A stretch of 64,000 nucleotides of DNA from Ascidia mentula. Taxonomy: Eukaryota; Chordata; Ascidiacea; Phlebobranchia; Ascidiidae. The position numbers and the translations under genes are program-made. A model generated the notes under the pieces. The model ran no database searches and had not been told where the DNA came from. It saw nothing but the letters and a program-made list of their open reading frames with translations. Positions 27,301 to 41,000 of the stretch are shown piece after piece. How positions within the stretch are numbered: the first letter of the stretch is position 1; each line of letters starts with the position of its first letter. Where the stretch lies: positions 15,133,001 to 15,197,000 of the forward strand of contig OX387205.1 of NCBI GenBank assembly GCA_947561715.1, in the 5' to 3' direction.

Positions 27301-30300
27301 TTGCCGGAAGGTGAAGCGGTCTTAAGGGGTCGGGATCTCGTCTCGCGCGCTTTTAACAATGGTCTGCGCGATAATAAATGGTGCTCCATTAACTACACGG
27401 GGTTACGGTTGCCATTCAAAACAAATCAGGACGCTTTGAAGTTGGCTGCGCTTCTTGCTCTGATGAGTTCCTTGTTTAGTGTAAAGTGATTCCTGGGCGT
27501 TCATACGCTCAGCATCTGTCAGCTCTCTCGTTCATTATGTTGGCAGGTTGACGCGCTGACTTCTCTGCTCTCTCACTCGTCAACACCACTTGATATAAAG
27601 CACCTGTTTTGAACGTTCCCCGCTCTACTGGAGTGTGTATACAGAACTACTGAGCCGGCGCTTGTTATTATTTCGCAATAACAGTGGTGTGGAATGACGT
27701 TAGAGGTGGAAGTTTTGATATTGATGTGGCACAATCATCAAATCAGGGTTGTTTACGTTAAAGCATTTGTTTATGTTAAGACGAGGAAATTAGCGCCAAC
27801 ATTTCATCAAAGGCGCCTTTCGTTTGCTTTATTTAATGAGGGCTAAATCTATCGAAAAACATAAGTTATCGGGTTATGGGACACAGCTTTCATGAGAAAA
27901 CTAAAATGTCACTCAAATTTGCAGGGCGTTTGTGTTAAAATTTTGTTAAAAACACAAGAAAAGCGGAATTTGTCGCACGGCTCGGTGAATAAACCTGTTG
28001 GTATTCAGTTGTTGGTTCGGGTTTAACGAACCCTGCGAACCCCCAGCAAGCACAGGTGACACCTCGTGTTTATACCTGGGCTTATGGGGGGTTCGGGACG
28101 CGGCAGGGGGCGCTTACCACAACAATCGACTTCGCGCGACGCTCCATCGATTTTCTGTCGCGCTTGTCGCGTTTTGAATAATGCAGTCGATTGTTCATCG
28201 GCGCGATAACGCTTTTTGAAGCGATCGCCCTATTTTTTTGACAGGGATCAATTACGTTGTGATGTCATAATTGCGACGTTGTCAGGGCACCGGATTTAAC
28301 GCTTTATTTCCATTGATTGATTGCGGAAATGGAAAAAAAAACGAATTAAAGTAAATGACAAGAGATTAACTAAAAACCGTTAGTGACAACCATTGATAAA
28401 TGCACACAATAAATGTTGATTCATAATCCTGATAACAATTGTTGTAGTTTTGTAGCAAACTCGTCGGGTTCACGAGATATTCGGATTGTGACGTTTTTAT
28501 TTGTTTTGTGACGTCAGATCAAATGAGGTCAAACCAGGGTTCAATTTCACACTAAATTTTTTAACAACCTCATATAATTTCCCCGTCGTGCAGTCGATTC
28601 GCCACACTCAGTTCAATATTCTGACTTGGTGGCGTTTTACAAGCTACCATCAGGCGAGTATTCCCAGATGGCGAGCCCACCAACCACAAGCAGTTAAGTG
28701 GCGAAAATCAAGATTTCACGGTGACTTAGTCGTCCTTTCTGTGCTTGTTTCCAATCCATCGGCGGCAGAATTTTATTTCCCTTTAATTGAGTTGAAGAAG
28801 CTGAGCAGACGTCGAATGATTTCTATGATTTCTATGATCGACTCCGGTGGTCGTTTCCTGGTGTTGACGGAGTCGCTCGAAGCGTTGCTGACATCTCGTT
28901 ATCTTCACCTACAGATAAACCTCCCCTTTTACGCTTTGGTTTAAACCGGAGTTAAGTCGCACCAAGCTGAGGAAAAATGGCGTTACTTGATGTGACATCT
29001 GACAACTGTCAAAGAATCGACCTCGGCCGTTTGTGACCCGGGGTCATGAACCGACCAAAACACGGGTCACATCTAGTTTGATCCCGAGTGACCCCAGAAA
29101 GTGACCCGGCGTCCGGTGTGGATTTGTTATTATTACTTTTGACGAAACGTGAGGAATCGGATCGGATTTGTCGGTTTTCCCACAACCCTGGGATTAATCA
29201 CAAGTCCTTGGAAATGTCGGTTGGAGGGATCTCGTTTCTATTCTGACTCATTATGTTGTTACATGGTTTGGGTTTGTAATGGATGGAGCTTGGATTTTCC
29301 ATCAATACTTGTGTCAGAATTCCTCAGTACAAGAATTTTAACTGACAACATTCTCTCAATTTGTTCATGCTTGGTGTTATTGGACGATATTTATTCCAAA
29401 GGTTACCGTCCTGACGGACATTTTTGGTTGAGAAAAACGAATTTGTGAATCTATGAATGCATAAATAAGGTTTTAGTTTCAAAATCATCCCTCACTTCAA
29501 GCAAAAAAAACAATTGCTTTCATGTTCTTCTGTCGGTTTCTGCTGCTGACCAATTTACCATTGTTTACAAATCAGATCACCAAGCAACCGTTGTGATGTC
29601 ACACGAGCGCGTCATGATCCGCGAATTCTTAGGCTCGTCTGTTGTTCTGAGGGAAGAGCTGGTCAAGAAATTCTGGAACTGGCGCGCGGCCTCGTTAATC
29701 CAATCGCCCGAAGGGGGGAGGGGCATCGTGATTGTGATGGAACAAAGAAAACGCGCGCGATCGTTCTTGATCTTGTGGGGAGAAAAATGTTGGATGTCTT
29801 GCTAGGAGCAGAGGTCAGGGGGTAACTGTCAAGCACTGGTATCTAAATCTTCATTATTTTTCATCACCCGTGGACGCAAATCCGCGGGACGCAAGTGATC
29901 CGTTCCCCGTCAACTTTGCTGGACAAGCCCGGTCTTTCCCCGCTTAATGCTTGGAAATAGGATTAACTTGACATCAAAGCGTCCACCCGCTTATTAGGGT
30001 CACTCCTCTCTGACTGGGATGGACAGTAATCGGACAAAGTCTGCGAACAAAGCGACTGTGGAACGAAATCCCTCAGGGAAACCGGTTCCAGTGTTCCCAG
30101 CTTTAAATAGATTGAGATCAGAGTCCGCCCACAGATTTCTTCCAATCTTTCCAACATAATTACTGATGATTTGTTTCACGTGGATGAAATGGCAGATGAT
30201 ATAAAATATATTGTTGAAACATTTGTGGGCATTTCGTAATTCACAAACAAGGTTTCATGAACTAACTATAGACTATTTATACATCAGATAAACGTGGAAT

Positions 30301-32594
30301 GGACACTTTCGGGTCCACGGTTTGTTGAACAAACAAACGTTCTTGTTTTGTACTTAAAAAATATCACGTTTTAACGCAAATACTTTGAATCCGGCTGTTT
30401 CCGTCAAACTCTGTGAGTTGTTTTTAGACTATTTGAATGACGTCGGAGCGAAGGGCGTTCATCTCACTTTAAAGTCATAATATTTTTACAAACGTTGGTA
30501 ACGCCCCCACTTCACATAATGTGGGGAGTTGAACCAGGGGTTGTGTTGGTGCAAAGACGGGAGGTTGATTCGCAGTTTGACGTTCTATAATGTCCAGATG
30601 TCGTTTGGTTTATCGGAGAAAATACAGCTGTAAAAACGGACAAAAATATCACATGTATTTGTCGTAGTGTTCACCCGTGTGCTGGCGATAGTTTAGCTTT
30701 GAATAAAAATTCCAGGTTTGAAAACGTTTTGAGAAAATCACATTCAACTGCTATGCGTTTCCATATTTCTCTTATTGAAGAATTTATGGAGTCCCGGGGT
30801 TTTGTGGAAATGTCCGTTCTAATCCCCATAAAACATAACCCTGTCACAGAGCGGGTGATCGAACGTCGCGATTCGACGCGCGTTCGGGGACAAACGCGTC
30901 ATAAACCTTCCTATTGTCATAAAACATAGACATCACACTTGAAACGCCCGTCAAAACATGACGTCACGCACATCGTCACGGTTGAGCGACGCCACTGACA
31001 GATGGAGTTTAGTGGGGAGGTGACCCGGGTGGTGGGGGGGTCGCGACCCTTCATCGGGGATTCTATTTGTCACAATCGCTTGAAGCGACGCCGCGACGAA
31101 ACAGTCTCTTTGTCGCGCTATTAAGTCGCCGACGGTTCGTTTGTTGTCGTTCGCGCGGCGTTCGATTACAAATCAAGCTGTCACGCACGTCACAATAGGG
31201 GCATCGCGCGTTTGGACGGGCCGAGAGAGAGGGGGGGTCGGACTACATGTGCGGTCCTCAAGACTGCAAAGTGACATTCGCGCTTTTCGCATTCCAGAAT
31301 AACGCCAGTTTCCGGTGATTGAACAATCGAGTACATCCGCTTTTAATTGTTACGTATAATGAATTGTGTTCGACAACTTTGTTCGAAAAGTTTGTTTTCA
31401 GCGAAACGCCCGAGCCAACTTTGGTTGAAAAGGTTGGAGAAGTTTAAATCTATTCTGAGCCAAGATTGAAGCAACTTTCTGACAAATTGAGACGAACGGA
31501 GATCGCCAGAAACGATAAGTTTGCTCAGTGAGGGTTTGTATCGGGTTCAGACACGACTGGAATTATTATTATTGTTTTCTTCATAGAATATTCCGATTAA
31601 AATTGTATGTGATAAATGGTGTGCTGTGTTCGAAAGTAATCTACATTCGATTATCACACCTTGTATGACATCACAATGGTGCGAGACTTGTTACTTAGTA
31701 AAGTGGGAAATCCCCCACAGCTGTCAGTTATTCCTTTTCAGGCAGTTCTAATTTTTCGAACGAAATATCTCGAACTTTTGACACCGTATTGTTACCGTTA
31801 GTTGGTTTCGAATTAATTCAAGTGAAAATATATTCCGAAAGTTCGAAGCAAACCCGGCCGACGCACGCGCGGAAGCGAAAATTCTAACAAAGAGGAAAGA
31901 AACAAAAATCTCATCTATTAGTGACCCCCCCTCCCCATTCAACCCCCCACAAGTATCGGTTCCAAAATCCCCAATGACTCACTGTTGTCTTGTAATTGAT
32001 GTTGACAGCCACAAGTAGGTGAACAAACAATAGCTAACACGCGCGATTCAACACGTCACAGTGAACACCATTGTTCAGTCACAATTACGAAGCATTCAAA
32101 CAATATGATTTTAATACAACGCGGAATTTAATATAAAATACCACGGTTTGACCACTTTGTCGTCTTTATGAAAAATAAGTTGATAAGGGAATCACTGCTG
32201 ACTCTTTGCTGCCACTTAACGGATTTATTTGTACAAAAGTTTCGACGCTTTTTACAGTTTATTTCCAACATGTTTCGACACAAAGCACTTAAACACTTTA
32301 TATATTTTAATAATGAGAAGCCAAGTCGAATTCAGATCGAGTATTTCCGTTAAAAATCACTCGACTTTCTGCGTCCGAATATTTTTCACCGATCGAAAAT
32401 ATTTTGTCTCTCACTCGTTTCAGATATTTGATCTCCTTTACCTGGAAATAAAACAGATTTTTTCACAAAACTTTAAGTTGGCATTAAAATAAAATTAATA
32501 AAACAAGGAATATTCTGGTTAAACAAACACCACGTTTAAAAACAATCATTCAGCGGAATTCTGAGCTCCACAGTCATTAGAAAAGGTGTAGGTT
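21344..32594. other. Gene-free, CpG-rich region upstream of ZNF503/703
   Basis: About 11 kb with no supported coding exon, tRNA or large repeat on either strand. The longest frames (28,501-28,944 and 24,229-24,462) have no recognisable domain or splice partners. GCGC-rich and CACGTG-type sites are frequent. It probably contains the zinc-finger gene's promoter just upstream of 21,343 and distal regulatory DNA; this is inference from position. Confidence 0.55.
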
Positions 32595-32600
32595 TTTATT
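32595..32600 (-). terminator. Candidate polyadenylation signal for the long tetraspanin gene
   Basis: Minus-strand AATAAA about 86 bases beyond the tetraspanin stop codon (32,686-32,688). Further AATAAA-like hexamers follow around 32,490-32,510, so the true site is uncertain. Confidence 0.45.
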
Positions 32601-32685
32601 CTGTTATTAAGTCTCAATTTCTAATCTACACAAACGCCTGATTTCGTTGATTGAAATCTGTTTAAAGACGATACATTTCTAATAG

Positions 32686-35066
32686 TTAGTCATTATATAT
32701 TAATAAAACATGGATCCAACCAACCATAACATAGATGCATAAGAAGTTTATGAGGAAGAGTAGGATAATCCCGAGCCAAACTCCCACCAGAAGAGGAGTT
32801 TTATTCCGCGCCCACAACGACATCCTGTCGATGCAACCCCGGCCGTGACGTAATCCTATAAAGTTGCGGTTTCTTTAAAAGTTTCCACTCAATATTTCCA
32901 TGTGATAAATTATGACGGATGTTCGCTAATGGTTCGTTGTCATGACAATGAAGGTTCGTTGTCATGACAGCGATCCTTGGAAGTTGGAAACCACTGGTGT
33001 TCAGTGATACCAAAAAAACGTTCCTCCAGAACTCGTTTTATGACGTGGACAAATGTTAAGTAAAATAGGTTAAAACAAATAAACATAAAAATTTCCCAAA
33101 CGTTTTTACAACAATATTAAAATCAAATCACTTTCACTTTGCAAGCAAAGTTACTTCACATGAACAATAAACGTGCAACATAAAATGACATCGATAAAAC
33201 CATAAGGGTTATCGAGTCAGTCGCCCTAAAACTTATTGCTTACCTGCTTTTGTCGTACAGGGAACCTGAAACACAAAGGAATCAAATTAATGATAATTTT
33301 ACATTGGAACGAAAACACAAGAAAAATTAAATGAATTTATTCACAGACAAGCTTCACATAGAAATCATACCGTGGTTTCAACACTTTTGCAGCAAGTTGG
33401 AGGAAGGTCACAAGTTTGTCCTTCACCACATCGATATTCCCTGCGCAAGAATACACGTGTTATGACGTATAGGCGAACATATTGTAGCGAATATGACGTA
33501 ACAATGGTTATAATGTTAAACTTACGCTGTGTTGTTCCAGTCACTGTAGGTTGAAAACCCACAACATTCGAATGTTTGTTGTATCTGGTCGATGGTGAAA
33601 GTCGCTGCTTTTCTCGTCGTGTGGTTGTACTCACCCACGAGGTTGGAAAACGAATTCGTCGTCTAAATATTCATCGATTAGCGCAAACGTCACGTGATCA
33701 GGTAAGTTTAAAACTCACGAATTCCTGGATGGTGGTTTTCATAATCCAAAAGGTGATTCCCCCACCGACGAAACAAAAACAAAAAATCACGAGGAAACTC
33801 CCGAAAAATCTGGAAAAAATATTTATGTTTTAACTTTTACACAATGAGGAGGTCAAACGGGTTTATCGACAGCAGGACGTCATCAAAAAAAATAGATTCC
33901 ACCCAAAATACTTGACAAAGGGCGATCAAGAAAGTCTGATAATTGTACTGAGTTTACTGAGCTTTGTGTGCTTTAGCGTGCTGGGCCCATAACCCAGAGG
34001 TCGATGGATCGAAACCATCCTCTGCTACGCTGTGATCGTATATAGTGGTTAGTACTTCACGTTGTGGCCGTGACAACCCAGGTTCGAATCCTGGTCACAG
34101 CAAGCTTTTAAATTTTTTTTTCATTAATTTCAATTATTTTATTCAATCAAACAGAGCACTCAACTCTTCCAAGTTGAAAGTGAAAAATATTTTGATGCCT
34201 TATACTGGTTACTAGTTGTTGTGTATCTTTTGCAGCACGTAACACCTAGGGTACAAAGGGGAGCGGTGGGAGACGTCAGAGAAACCTTTTATACGTTTTT
34301 TTTAACGATAAAAATACAGCAGCTTACTCTTATTTCCTACCCAGCATTTAGTGCAAAAATAAGCTGAAGAAGACGGTGTTTCAACCTTTTTAAAACCCGA
34401 AGTTAACGAGGATACAAATGAAAGCGACGAAGAACGTTACGAAAATCTTTCAACAATGAACCAGGTTTTGTGATAATCAACATTGGTTTCAAACTCACTT
34501 CAGGAGGCAGATGTTGTCACGGAGGAATCCCACAGCTCCAAGGAAACAAACAAGAGTGAGAATTACACCAAGGACGAATACAGGGAAGAGAGGATCGTAG
34601 ACGACCTTCCAGACATCCATAACTCCACTAACCATCATGTCAATGATGCCCCACAATCCCAAACCAATCAACGCCAAACCAACCTGATGGAATGAAGTTC
34701 GTGTAAAATATTAAAGATGAGTTAAACAGAATTAAATTACCCCACAATTGTGACTTAAATTTTTTTTCGTAAACACAATATTATTTGTGTGTCAAGATGA
34801 AGCTATTTTATTGCACTTATTTATTGGTAAATCTATTGACAATATTCAACGCTAAATATTTGACACAGGTGGGAACTTATTTTTAAATTAATGTTTCTGA
34901 TATAGAATCGTATACGATTGCTGGAATGTCTTACTTACGATTAGAAATATCAGGTTGATGATGAACATGAGGTGTTTGGCGAACAAATGACAACAGTTTC
35001 GTTTCATGTACTGTCTTTTGTACCACTCGATGTATTTGTCAGAGAGACCACCACCGTTTAGTTCAT
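32686..35066 (-). CDS. Tetraspanin core (C-terminal exons of the long gene)
   Basis: Seven exons encode the family core. TM1 is in 34,939-35,066 plus the next exon (HLMFIINLIFLI|VGLALIGLGLW). TM2 follows in 34,499-34,683 and ends FLRDNICLLK, a typical 'LREN..LL' tetraspanin loop. TM3 is in 33,719-33,809 (SFLVIFCFFVSVGGGITF). The large extracellular loop has ECCGF at about 33,560, then YRC, QTC, TCC, VPC and GC, giving eight cysteines in the order of the TspanC8 group (TSPAN5/10/14/15/17/33), which in vertebrates escort the protease ADAM10. TM4 is GVWLGIILLFLINFLCIYV, followed by a short tail ending IYND. NHT, NNT and NKT are possible N-glycosylation sites. TspanC8 membership is an inference from cysteine count and spacing; the usual 'VPFSCC' is LPPTCC here. 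Confidence 0.9.
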
Positions 35067-38000
35067 CTGCGTTGAAAATGTATTAAAATTTGAAGTTTTC
35101 CTTTTAGTTACCAATTGAATTGGAAACGTTACAGTTTTTGATGGTGGTTACTGTTCCAAGGTCATCAAACTATTGACCCGCCCGACTCAAATAAATATAA
35201 TTATTTTATTTTATTTAATATGTTAGTCACTAAATTTAGGCAATTTCATTTTCTTCTTTACATCCTGTTTATTGACGACGAAACTAAGAATATTGCTTTT
35301 ATATCCGCAATACATGGAGACTAGTTTGCTAACAAGTATTATATGCAACTTTTGAGAAAAAGTTTGGTGACCCCTGTTATAACTGGACGTTGGTTATTAT
35401 TCAGCAAAAACTGTTCATAGCAGATTAATTTAACCTGATTTCTTTAGTTTCCGTTTCGAATTTGTGCTTTGTAAGTCGTATTCCGAATCACTTGAAGAAT
35501 CTGATTCTCTAAAACCACACAAACATGTTAAGATTCGCGTTCGACTGTGTTTGTTACGTCACAAGTGACTTACTCCTCTTCCATCGCCTGTCTTTGTGCG
35601 TCATAATTGGTTAGATCGATTCCACTGTCACCACCATGACGTAATACCTTCTGATCGGCAGGCAGGGATCTGTCACGTGGAAACAATGTAATGACGTATT
35701 CCATGTTATGGTGATTAACATGACACAGCAATACTTTATAAAAGGTTTAAATCTCAAAACAGTGGTAAGTCCGAAAGAACACGGATACATATATTTACTT
35801 TTTGTAAAATAGACAGTTTTCTAAATTCTCAACGACATGACAGGAATATTAATTGTGGTGACGTCATTGGAAATTGGTTTGTTGTGTCGTCATTTGAAGT
35901 ACAACTGTGTTTAGGGAATTTAACCACATCTTACCTGTAACGACCATTGTGTAATGGTTGTATATTAACCACCATGTTATTAGGATGGTTCGCTTCTGCT
36001 GGTTGTACGATCATGGAACGGGTGGTTGTAATGGTTGGTTGCATGGCTGGTGCGTTGGCTTGCACTGGAACGAACACTGGTTCGACTGGTTGATGCACAA
36101 CTGGTTGCTCTATTTGTACTGGTTGGAATGGTTGAAATGGTTGAGATTGTGGTGCGATTATGACCTCAGGGTTGACGTGTTTAGGTTGAGTCTCAGATTC
36201 TGTTTAAACAAGTTTTTTGTTGACAAAAGTTTTTTTAATTAGCAAACAATCGTTTAAGGAAGTTGTAAATGCATGCTGACACCTAATCTTATCTCCACTG
36301 ACAACACAAAGTCGGTTTGGCAGTTATAAATGCTTTGTATTGGTTTGAAACTCACACCCGTGACTCATAACAATTTATCATAAAAATATGTTTGTTCTCT
36401 GCCAAAAGTTTTTCGCCCAACTAAAATCTAATTTCTTATCCTGCAGTAAATCACAGTTTAGAAGTTGTTTTATTACGTCATAAACAGCTTCGAACACGAA
36501 CCTTGTGTTGGTGGGGGTAGATCACTCGTATCTACAAGGATTGAAGGCATCTCAACCACTCTATGTTGTGGGGTTGTAAGTGGGGCCAACTCTGTTTCAC
36601 CCATGGGTGGTGGAGGGTGGGTTATGGCTTGCATTGGAACCATCGGTTGAACCTGCAGTCATACAGAGGATCGGTTAGTTGGTAGAAGGTTGATATTGTA
36701 GGGAATATTATGTGGCGAATGTTTCATTGGACGCAGGTTATTTTGCAATATTCTAGGTTGGTTACATTGATATATTGCAGATTTTTGTCATGCAGTTGAG
36801 TGAATGAAAGACGAACATCGTCATTACCTCGAAGAAAAAACGGTCCGCAATAAACTATAAGTTCATTAATCCAATCTTACAACCTGCAGTGGGGAAAAAT
36901 TTGGTGGATCGTCGAATAACTCAGGACTCATAGCATCGTCGGAAGATGGCGCTCGAGATGCAGTGGTAATGTTGAGATTGATGACGTTCGGGTCGTCCGA
37001 TGGGATGACGTTGATATGCAGGGGGTTCGGAATAACTGTAGTGTCCGTGTCAGAGTTTGTTGTGGCTCCGACAGAGAAATGAAATTGTGGAGCCTGAATA
37101 ATGGATGGATTATGTTTGGTTTGTTTGAGTAAATATTTCTCAGGGGATGTTAGGGCTGATATTCTTGTTTGCGAGTTAGTTTCAACTATTCCAGATCCGC
37201 AGTTTCATCAACCATTAAATAAGCATGTCGCTTTACATATGTCCAAGAACTATATCTATATGTATGGTTTGGTTACATTGCGCCATTAGCTGTGCAATTC
37301 CACATCACGTTTCAACTCACATTTGCGTCGCTTTCCGACTTTCGACTCTTCTTATTGGTCGGTTCCTCGTCACGTGGGTATCCTCTTGAAGCAGGGAAAT
37401 CCCCATCCGCCCCAGTTGGCCCCCTGGTAACGACGATTTGAGGGACTTGGCCAAACAAGATGGGGGGATCCTTCTCGAAATCTGGAACACTCTTGTTACG
37501 CCGCAAGGGGGCGCTCTTCTCAAACGGGAGGGACGCCATCCGCCGCTTGGAGCCGCTAGAGGGGTCGGTCAAGGGTATCGCGATTGCGTTGAGACTCGCA
37601 CGCTCTCTGTGACGTAACAGTTATGTTAGGTTTGTTTAGGAATCACGACCGAAACATGATCAAAATATACAGTGATGAATTCACTAACCAGAGAAAACCA
37701 TGAAACATTTTATTTGAATAAAATGCCCAGCAATGCTCAACATTTAAATTGACTAAAGTTGTGTTGTTTTCACAGTAATTTAGCTTAAAGATATCGTATA
37801 TTTATATTCTTGCTGTATTTACTTGGGAACCGGTTTATCTTGTTTGATTCTACGTGGAAAGGTGTTGTGGGATTTGCTGATGGCTGTGCAGATCTGGTAA
37901 TCCTCATTTACAATCGGATTCAACATCCCGTCTGTAAACACGATACATTGCAATGATGCTGAGATTACGTTTGGAATTATGGGAAAAACTCTCTGAGACA

Positions 38001-41000
38001 ATCGTGTAGTTTCGCTTGCAAGAAAATTAGTGAAAAGAAGTTTTTTATAATTTCCTCATCGCTAACTCACCAACTCTTGGCTTTGGCATATCGCTGTCAG
38101 TTTCCAAATCTGCAACCGTGTCATACGGGGTGACGTCATGATGAAGGGGGTTACCCTACGTATACAAAGATATGTCGAATTTCGATGCAAAACATTTCAA
38201 CTGAAATTTCCACTTAAACTTTTACCACTGGTTTCACTGCAACAAAGTGGGGGATCTACCTGTGGTATTTCTGTGGCGTCGGTCTCTGAGTCGAAGTCCG
38301 TGTAATCAGAGGGATAAACTTCACATAAATACTGGCTTGCGTCAAGAGATTTCGGAATGTCGCTCGGTAAAGTTGGAAATCTGTTAAAACATGAACTGAT
38401 GAACTCAGTAGTTTGATCTAAACCTCATTCGTTACCACACCGGGATTCGAACCCATGTTCTCGGGCACCGATCCCGATCAGGTTTCGTTCTGGGTTGAAA
38501 ATTTACCTAATATCTGATTCCCCAATGGATATCTCATCATCGCCATCTAGCGGATCTCGTGTAGTGGGAAGAGGGTCATCGTGGAGGGGAGATTTTCTCC
38601 TCCGTTGGGAGTTACGAGTTGTTTTGATCGGTAGATCCGGACCTTGAGGGATCGCACTGAACATAACGTAGATATGATGTTTGTTGAAATAACATAGTGT
38701 AAGGTTGAACAAAGATTCGCGTGAATCATGCACGACATGAACTTGAGTTTGTAATTCTGCCCAATTTATTAAAATTAAAAATATCGCTTTGACCTGTAAC
38801 TTAACAATATCTATTATGTTACCGATGCCGTTAGGCATGTTCATGACATAAAAACGATCGAAACGTCGAATAATCAGCGGTTTTATATTGCCAAAGGGCC
38901 CTTTTTGTAACACAAACAATCTGAACAAATCTCCTAGAGTAAAAATGTCAACATTATTTGCTTAAAATCCTCATTTTTTTATCTTACAAGGTCGGTTGTA
39001 ATATTTCTCCTACTTAGATCATTAGCATCACAATAACATAGAACAGAATATTGATTAGAATCGGTGTGAAGTAAGGAGAATGCAACAAGAATTACCTGAA
39101 CTGCAAGGGTTCGACCACTGGCACTACAGGAACCTGCAAGACAACAAGTTCCCATTACTTGTGTTTCATAAACTCACAGATCAACAACTTACAACTTGAT
39201 CATCGTCAACTGCAAGTTTGGCGAAAACCTCAGGAAAGGCGGATGTCAGATTCTTCTGTCTTGGTAAACTTTTGTTGTAGGAAGGATAAACCACGTCCAC
39301 TTGCTTGGACTTTTTATCCGGTTGCGAATGAAGATCCAAGCTAGAGATCACATAGGAGTTAAAACAGGGGTCAGCAACTTTTCACGGGCCAGAAGTTTTA
39401 AAAAAATATCAGGCCGGCCAGATTTGTTGATCCACTAAATAACAATAACCCCCTTTCTAATAAATTTAAATTAGTGATACTGACGAGTTCTTTAAATGTT
39501 AACTTTCCTCCATCTCCCCACACCTGTTAGCTTCCCTTATCAGTCTGTTAAGGTCATCCATTTCCTCATGACCTCCATCGAATTGATCAGAGTCATCGCT
39601 GTTAAGTTGGTTTGGAACGTTTGAATGAAGACTCACCATCGCCTGACGCCGGTAAATGTCGTTCAAATTATCCTTCGGGCGGCTGAAGTAAACATGTTCA
39701 AATGTATGGTGATGGCGATTAAATAAAAAAGTCTTAACTCTGACTTCAGTCAAATATTTTTACCGCGCAGAAATGATCTTGGTTTTGTAAAAAATAAGAG
39801 AAACAAACGGTAAAAAAATACTCAAACAGCAGAAATTGTGATTCGTAAATTTTAGAATTTGGAATTAAGTTTTGAACAAATAAAAAAATTGTGTAAGCTG
39901 CAGACAGATGGCCACTCTATCAACCTAAAAGTTCCTTCTTGCTGATCATAAAAAATTGTGTTGCGCTAAATGTAAACACAGAGAATGACGTCATCGTTGG
40001 AGAATGTTTCTGTTCAACAACAAACCTCAATAATTACGCATAATTATCGGTAAAGGTCGACGTCTGTAGGAAACGACCAACTGAGAAGTCGCCTATAGCT
40101 ACGGGCGATACAACCACGTGTAACTTGATACGGTGTACGTGTGTTCCACGTTGGGAGTGTTTCAACAACATAACTTGTACGTAACAATAAGAAAAGGGCA
40201 TTTTTACGAAATCAGCTTGTGGAAAATTTCTGCGAAAAGCATTAAAAAAACTTTCCAGTTCACCATAACCTCCCCGACGTAGACAAGTGTGAGAACATAT
40301 GATACCTTGGAACGTTGATGACTCTTGTTGGTGGGTCGTGGTATTGATGGGGGTTCCTCGGTCTGTTGTGTTTCTTGTGTTTCGGTTGCTGGAGGGAAAA
40401 AATAAGGGAAAAATTATCATGCAAGAAAGTGGCTACTGTTTCGTCCCATAGCTAGATCTGTACTTGTAACGTTTATTAAATTATTTTACTGCGGAGATTA
40501 ATGGAGCTGTGAAAAGATTTGTTGCTAAATTGCAAGAAAATTTGACAAAGATTATTAAAAACGTGTTTTTGTAAAACCAAAAAAATGCAAAAAGATTCAT
40601 ATCAATAGAAATCTTACCGGTTGCGAGAAATCTACAATCCTATCCGGCTGGTGGCGCACTGGTGCCGGCCTCTGTTGTCTGTGGGCAGGAGGAGGTTGGG
40701 GAGGTGAGAGTTCATCATCATCCGACCATCTTCCTCTTCCCAAGCTTGCAGTCTGTAGATGGGAACAAGATTGTATATGAGGTGGATGAAGATGAACTCC
40801 TGGAAATCCTCATTTACTTCCGGTTTCGTTTGAGTAATATCAGGATGTCAGAATGCAACTGATTTATGACGTTACAATCACCATTATCAGATAATTGTTG
40901 TTGAAACCACATTTCCTTACAGTTTGTGAGTTTCAGAATATTGGGGGCGTCACGTTGATTTTTTGAGATGGGATTGAACTTACTTAAACGGAGGAGTTGC

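Noticed and set aside
28501-28944. 147-residue plus-strand frame in the desert
   Set aside because: No recognisable motif, no splice partners, and composition like the surrounding non-coding DNA.
35958-36242. 94-residue Trp/Leu-rich plus-strand frame
   Set aside because: Antisense to the CAACCA-rich tetraspanin exon 35,935-36,199; the Trp codons are the mirror of Pro/Gln codons.
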